Shown: in pieces, positions 61,401 through 64,000 of the stretch | How the letters are laid out: the number at the start of each line of letters is the position of its first letter | Numbering within the stretch: the stretch's first letter is position 1 | Origin: Cupriavidus cauae | Lineage (GTDB): Bacteria; Pseudomonadota; Gammaproteobacteria; Burkholderiales; Burkholderiaceae | Reading direction: 5' to 3' | Assembly: GCF_008632125.1 (NCBI RefSeq) | Contig: NZ_VWRN01000045.1 | Coordinates: 62,001 to 126,000 of the forward strand | DNA: 64,000 nucleotides | Notes under the pieces: model-generated | Told to the model about the DNA's origin: nothing | Database searches by the model: none | The model's input: only the letters and a program-made list of their open reading frames with translations | Position numbers and translations under genes: made by a program

Positions 61401-61603
61401 GGATAGGTGACCTGATTCTCGACGATCTGCGGCGCCTGGCCGGGGAACGGCGTGCGGATGATCACTTGCACATCGGAAAGGTCCGGCAAGGCATCGAGCG
61501 GCGTACCTTTGACCGCCCACAGTCCCCACGCGGTCAGCATCACGGTCGCCAGCAACACCAGGAAGCGATTCCGGATGGAGGCAAGGATGAGCCGGGCGAT
61601 CAT
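58433..61603 (-). CDS. cusA: CusA-type heavy-metal efflux RND pump (Cu/Ag)
   Basis: A 1056-residue inner-membrane proton-driven pump of the HME-RND family. It begins [18 protein letters not shown] and has the usual twelve helices and two large periplasmic loops. The TM4 segment [25 protein letters not shown] matches the monovalent-cation (CusA/SilA, HME4) group, not the Zn/Co/Cd CzcA group. [18 protein letters not shown] in the periplasmic cleft is conserved. Length agrees with E. coli CusA (1047). It works with CusB and CusC across both membranes. It overlaps cusB and cusF by 4 bases each. An upstream start to 61762 is open but not family-like. Confidence 0.93.
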   Translation of the reverse strand: MIARLILASIRNRFLVLLATVMLTAWGLWAVKGTPLDALPDLSDVQVIIRTPFPGQAPQIVENQVTYPLTTTMLSVPGARTVRGYSFFGDSYVYVLFEDGTDLYWARSRVLEYLNQAQSRLPAAAKPALGPDATGVGWIYEYALVDRTGQHDLSQLRALQDWFLRFELKSLPNVAEVASLGGMVKQYQVVLMPDRLRAYGLSQSKVLAALKGANQETGGSVLELGEAEYMVRASGYLKTLEDFRQIPLVTSDTGIPVRLGDVATIQLGPEMRRGIAELDGQGEVAGGIIVLRSGKNALETIDSVKSKLATLQQSLPAGVEVVTTYDRSSLIKRAVDNLTTKLIEEFVVVALVCLAFLFHLRSALVAIVSLPLGVLAAFLVMRYQGVNANIMSLGGIAIAIGAMVDAAVVMIENAHKHLERWHADNGGREPSAGERWQIIGQSAAEVGPALFFSLLIITLSFVPVFALEAQEGRLFSPLAFTKTYSMAAAAGLSVTLVPVLMGYMIRGRIPSEQANPLNRWLIRAYRPALTRVLTYPKTTLAIAATLLVATAWPIMRIGGEFMPPVDEGDLLYMPSALPGLSAGKAAQLLQQTDRLIKTVPEVATVFGKAGRADTATDPAPIEMFETTIQFKPRDQWRPGMTTEKLVEELDRVVKVPGLSNIWVPPIRNRIDMLATGIKSPVGIKVAGTDLQEIDRLAMRIEAAVKAVPGVTSALAERLTGGRYIDVDIDRVAAGRYGLNIADVQSIVSSAIGGENVGEVVDGLARFPINVRYPRDYRDSIEQLRSLPIVTDKGLQITLSDVARIQLVQGPPMLRSENARLSGWIYVDIRGRDLRSAVQAMQSAVAEAVPMPAGYSVSWSGQFEYLERASAKLKVVVPFTLLIIFVLLYVVFGRLDEAMLIMGTLPLALIGGFWLLYLLGYNLSVAGIVGFIALAGVAAEFGVIMLLYLKHAWNERLEAGQSDVHSLLDAIQQGAVLRVRPKAMTVAVILAGLIPIMWSHGTGSEVMQRIAAPMVGGMVTAPLLSMFVVPAVYLLLRRRQAAHATPSATPSLLKESQ

Positions 61604-63153
61604 GGCTTGCCCCCGGGCGCCGTTGCCGCCGGTTCGACCGAAGACAGGACTGCCACCCCGTCGCTGTTGAGGTGGAAGCGGAAGCGGATGCGGTCGCCGG
61701 GCTTGAGCGCTCGCGGCAGCCCGGCCGGCGGAGCCGCAAAGTCCATCGTCATGGCGCCCCACTGCGCCGACGGAATCGGACCGTGGGAGATCGTCAAACC
61801 TTCGGCGGTCACCGCCTCGATGCGTCCGACGCCTTCATGCTCGGGGCGCGGCGCGGCTGGCGGTGCAGGCGCCGAGGCTCCGGGCGCGGCCGCCATGCGC
61901 TGTGCGGTGCCGCGCAGGCTGGCTTCGGAGTCGATCAGGAACTGCCCGGACACGACGACGTTCTGGCCAGCCTTCAGCCCTTCGATGACCTCGGTCTGTC
62001 CGCCCGCCGTCGCGCCAATCCTCACCTCGACGGGGCTGAATCCGCCTTGCTCGGTCTGTACCATGACGACGGTGCGCGTGCCCGTACGAATCAACGCCTC
62101 GCTCGGTACCAGTAGCCGATCCGGGCCCGGGGCTGGCGCAAAGCGAACGGACACGAACATGCCGGGCAGCAATTGCCGGCCCTTGTTGTTCAACTCGATG
62201 CGAACCCTGGCCGTACGCGTTGCCGTGCTGACATCGGGCAGGATGGCATCGACCTTGCCGTCCAGTGTCTGCCCGGGCAGCGCTGCCGCGACGGCCGTAA
62301 CCGATTGTCCGGGCCGCAACGGGGCAGCCTGGCTTTCCGGTACTTCGGCGATCACCCAAACGGTCGCGAGACTGGCGATCCGAAACAGGGTCATGCCGGG
62401 CGACAGGGTCATGCCATCGCGCGCGCCGATTTCGGTCAGAACGCCATCGATCGAGCTTGTGATGGCCAGGCGCGGCTGCAGCTTGCCGCTCTTCTGCACC
62501 AGCCGTATGTGGCTCTCGCTCATGCCGACCTGCCGCATGCGCGCGATGGCGGCCTCCCGCAGATCGTGCTGCAGGCCGGCGCTCATGCGGCTGACAGCGA
62601 GGTATTCCTCCTGTGCGGCCACCCATTCAGGCGCGTAGATCAACGCCAGCGCCTGACCCTTGCTGACCGGGTCGAGCGTGGTCCTGGCATAGGTTCGCTC
62701 AACGAAGCCGGTGGTACGCGCTTGCAGTACCTCGATGCCGCGCTCGTTGATCGCGACATTGCCCGGCACCTCGAGCGTGGGTTCGAGTCGTCCCGTCTTG
62801 ACCTGCGTGGTGCGAATGCCAAGGTTCTGCAAGACGCGGCTGTCGATGGTGACGGCGGCGTCGCCGCCCGCATCCTCATGGACGGGCGACAACGGCATGT
62901 CCATGAAGGGAGACTTGCCCGGCTTGTCGAAGCGCTGGCCCGGCACCATCGGATCGTGCCAATAGAGGATGCGCTTGCCTGTCTTCGGGTCGATATCCCC
63001 GGCCTTCAGTTCGGATCCGGCCGACGCGCCAATGGATGGTGGGGCGGCCGGCGTGATGTTGCGCCCATGCTGTTGGCCCAGGTAATAAGCCGTGCCTACG
63101 CTGGCGGCGACGAGCAGGCCAGCCGCTGCGCGACCGATCGCGGTCCTGTTCAT
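61600..63153 (-). CDS. cusB: CusB/SilB-type periplasmic adaptor with C-terminal CusF-like domain
   Basis: A 517-residue membrane-fusion protein. An N-terminal anchor helix ([18 protein letters not shown]) is followed by a heavy-metal-binding segment ([27 protein letters not shown], about residues 60-86), then barrel-sandwich, helical hairpin and beta domains. The last 90 residues form a CusF-like module: [18 protein letters not shown] keeps the His, Trp, Met, Met spacing of E. coli CusF. C. metallidurans SilB has the same added domain. ATG 63153 overlaps the upstream stop (ATGA) and follows GGGGGATGGGA; ATG 63159 is possible. Confidence 0.92.
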   Translation of the reverse strand: MNRTAIGRAAAGLLVAASVGTAYYLGQQHGRNITPAAPPSIGASAGSELKAGDIDPKTGKRILYWHDPMVPGQRFDKPGKSPFMDMPLSPVHEDAGGDAAVTIDSRVLQNLGIRTTQVKTGRLEPTLEVPGNVAINERGIEVLQARTTGFVERTYARTTLDPVSKGQALALIYAPEWVAAQEEYLAVSRMSAGLQHDLREAAIARMRQVGMSESHIRLVQKSGKLQPRLAITSSIDGVLTEIGARDGMTLSPGMTLFRIASLATVWVIAEVPESQAAPLRPGQSVTAVAAALPGQTLDGKVDAILPDVSTATRTARVRIELNNKGRQLLPGMFVSVRFAPAPGPDRLLVPSEALIRTGTRTVVMVQTEQGGFSPVEVRIGATAGGQTEVIEGLKAGQNVVVSGQFLIDSEASLRGTAQRMAAAPGASAPAPPAAPRPEHEGVGRIEAVTAEGLTISHGPIPSAQWGAMTMDFAAPPAGLPRALKPGDRIRFRFHLNSDGVAVLSSVEPAATAPGGKP

Positions 63154-64000
63154 TCCCATCCCCCATGAACGCGCGTTGCACGCGCCGGCCCCTGCGCGGC
63201 GGTCGGCAGCGGCAGCAGAAAGGCGAGCTCCGTCCACAGGCGCGCGGTGGCGGCCTCCAGTTGAAGGTGCTCCAACGAGATGTCCAGCGCCTTGCGGTTC
63301 GCGTCCGCCACCGCGGTCAACGTTCCGGCGCCGGTACGATAGGCGGTCAGTGCTGCATCGATGCGAGCCTTGGCCAGCGGCAGGGTCGTGTCGACATAGC
63401 GCGCCAGGCGGGATTGATTGAGCTGCCATTGCGCCTGCTTGCCGCGGACCTGGCCGAGCACGCCTCTGCGTATCGACTCGGCCTGTGCCCGCACCGCCTC
63501 GGCTTGCGCCAGCTTCGCCGCCAGTTCGCGGTCTTGACGATGCTTCCGGTCCCACGGCAAGGGGAGGGAGACATTGACGGACACCATATTGGAATACGCG
63601 GGACCCCGCTGGCTGTACATCAACTCCACGCTGACGTCCGGCACCTTGTTCTCGCTTGCGATCCGGCTGTCGGCTTCGGCGACGCCGACCTGCGCCTGGG
63701 CGGCGGCCACGTCCGGCAGTCGCATCACGGTATCGGCGTCCAAATTGCCCAGCCAGGTGGGCAACTCAAGGGCGGGGGGCTCGGCAAGCGGCAGGTCCGC
63801 GGCATCGCCAACCCATCGGCGCAACATCGCCCGGGACGCAGCCACAGCCGCGCGCGCCTCGTCTTCCCGGTTCCGGACCTGCTGAAGTTCGAGCTGAGCG
63901 GTCAGAATCTCGGCCCGGGTGCCGCGGTCGGCGCGGTAGGCGGCTTCGGCGGCGTCCACCATCAATCGGATGGACTGCGTCTGTTCAGCAAATACATCGA
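63150..64000 (-). CDS. cusC: CusC-type outer-membrane efflux protein, C-terminal part (runs off right edge)
   Basis: The last 283 residues of a TolC-family outer-membrane factor; the N-terminus lies beyond base 64000. Long helical heptad-rich segments (RADRGTRAEILTAQLELQQVRNREDEARAAVAASRAMLRRWVG, then ELAAKLAQAEAVRAQAESIRRG) alternate with beta strands (MVSVNVSLPLPWDRKHRQ), as expected for the tunnel. RLPDVAAAQAQVGVAEADSRIA is a typical family segment. It forms the exit duct for the CusBA pump; the stop overlaps the cusB start. Confidence 0.88.
   Translation of the reverse strand, partial: DVFAEQTQSIRLMVDAAEAAYRADRGTRAEILTAQLELQQVRNREDEARAAVAASRAMLRRWVGDAADLPLAEPPALELPTWLGNLDADTVMRLPDVAAAQAQVGVAEADSRIASENKVPDVSVELMYSQRGPAYSNMVSVNVSLPLPWDRKHRQDRELAAKLAQAEAVRAQAESIRRGVLGQVRGKQAQWQLNQSRLARYVDTTLPLAKARIDAALTAYRTGAGTLTAVADANRKALDISLEHLQLEAATARLWTELAFLLPLPTAAQGPARATRVHGGWE

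Noticed and set aside
58095..64000. Metal-efflux operon as part of a recently acquired island
   Set aside because: No transposase, integrase, attachment site or clear shift in composition is visible at its left border, and the right border is outside the window.

Overview
The window is strongly GC-rich and almost fully coding. The gene content suggests a metabolically versatile betaproteobacterium of the Burkholderiales (Cupriavidus/Ralstonia/Bordetella-like): two Bug-type (TctC) solute-binding proteins, four LysR regulators, CoA-linked catabolic genes, a branched-chain amino-acid ABC transporter, a Cus/Sil-type metal efflux system whose CusB resembles SilB of Cupriavidus metallidurans, and Pel-type exopolysaccharide genes. 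This placement rests on family content only. No rRNA, tRNA, IS element, prophage or CRISPR array was seen.

Layout. 1-3600: an AraC-type regulator flanked by two short-chain dehydrogenases (SDRs), whose upstream regions share a near-identical sequence block, then a Gly/Thr-rich lipoprotein. 3.7-7.2 kb: a three-subunit membrane dehydrogenase of the gluconate-dehydrogenase type (small Tat subunit, GMC flavoprotein with a Cys cluster, diheme cytochrome c). 7.5-8.8 kb: a membrane diguanylate cyclase. 9.2-16.0 kb: a Pel polysaccharide operon reduced to a short PelB-like protein plus PelD, PelE, PelF and PelG; pelA, pelC and the PelB barrel are not in the window. 16.1-21.0 kb: a signalling operon of response regulator, LysM-FecR protein and CHASE2 histidine kinase. 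21.1-30.4 kb: a zinc alcohol dehydrogenase, a LysR gene divergent from a two-subunit molybdenum hydroxylase and an NCS2 nucleobase permease, an aldo/keto reductase, another SDR and an exported repeat protein. 30.7-41.2 kb: LysR genes, a Bug protein and an acyl-CoA cluster (NDP-forming acyl-CoA synthetase, two enoyl-CoA hydratases, aldehyde dehydrogenase, nitroreductase, alpha-methylacyl-CoA racemase). 41.4-55.6 kb: an RRM-like protein, LysR, HAD hydrolase, truncated Bug gene, a D-serine-dehydratase-like enzyme with RidA, gamma-glutamyltransferase, a Liv transporter in which permease and both ATPases are one 892-residue chain, a PuuE-like deacetylase, GntR regulator, flavin-binding protein and a TfoX-domain protein. 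55.8-58.1 kb: acyl-CoA ligase and methyltransferase. 58.1-64 kb: cusCBAF-type metal efflux, running off the right edge.

How the genes work together. The diguanylate cyclase lies next to pelD, whose product keeps a c-di-GMP-binding arrangement, so a local c-di-GMP to polysaccharide link is plausible; the downstream CHASE2/FecR system may add envelope sensing. Several operons are tightly packed with 4-base ATGA overlaps (gluconate-dehydrogenase-like, pelE-F-G, iorAB-like, hydratase/aldehyde dehydrogenase, Liv, cusCBAF).

The most unusual property is the density of short tandem repeats. Inside genes they have unit lengths divisible by three and lie at protein termini, linkers or loops. Between genes, 10-, 11- and 15-base units also occur, and several arrays begin at, or contain, the stop codon of the preceding gene. 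In one case a whole gene end is duplicated after its own stop codon.
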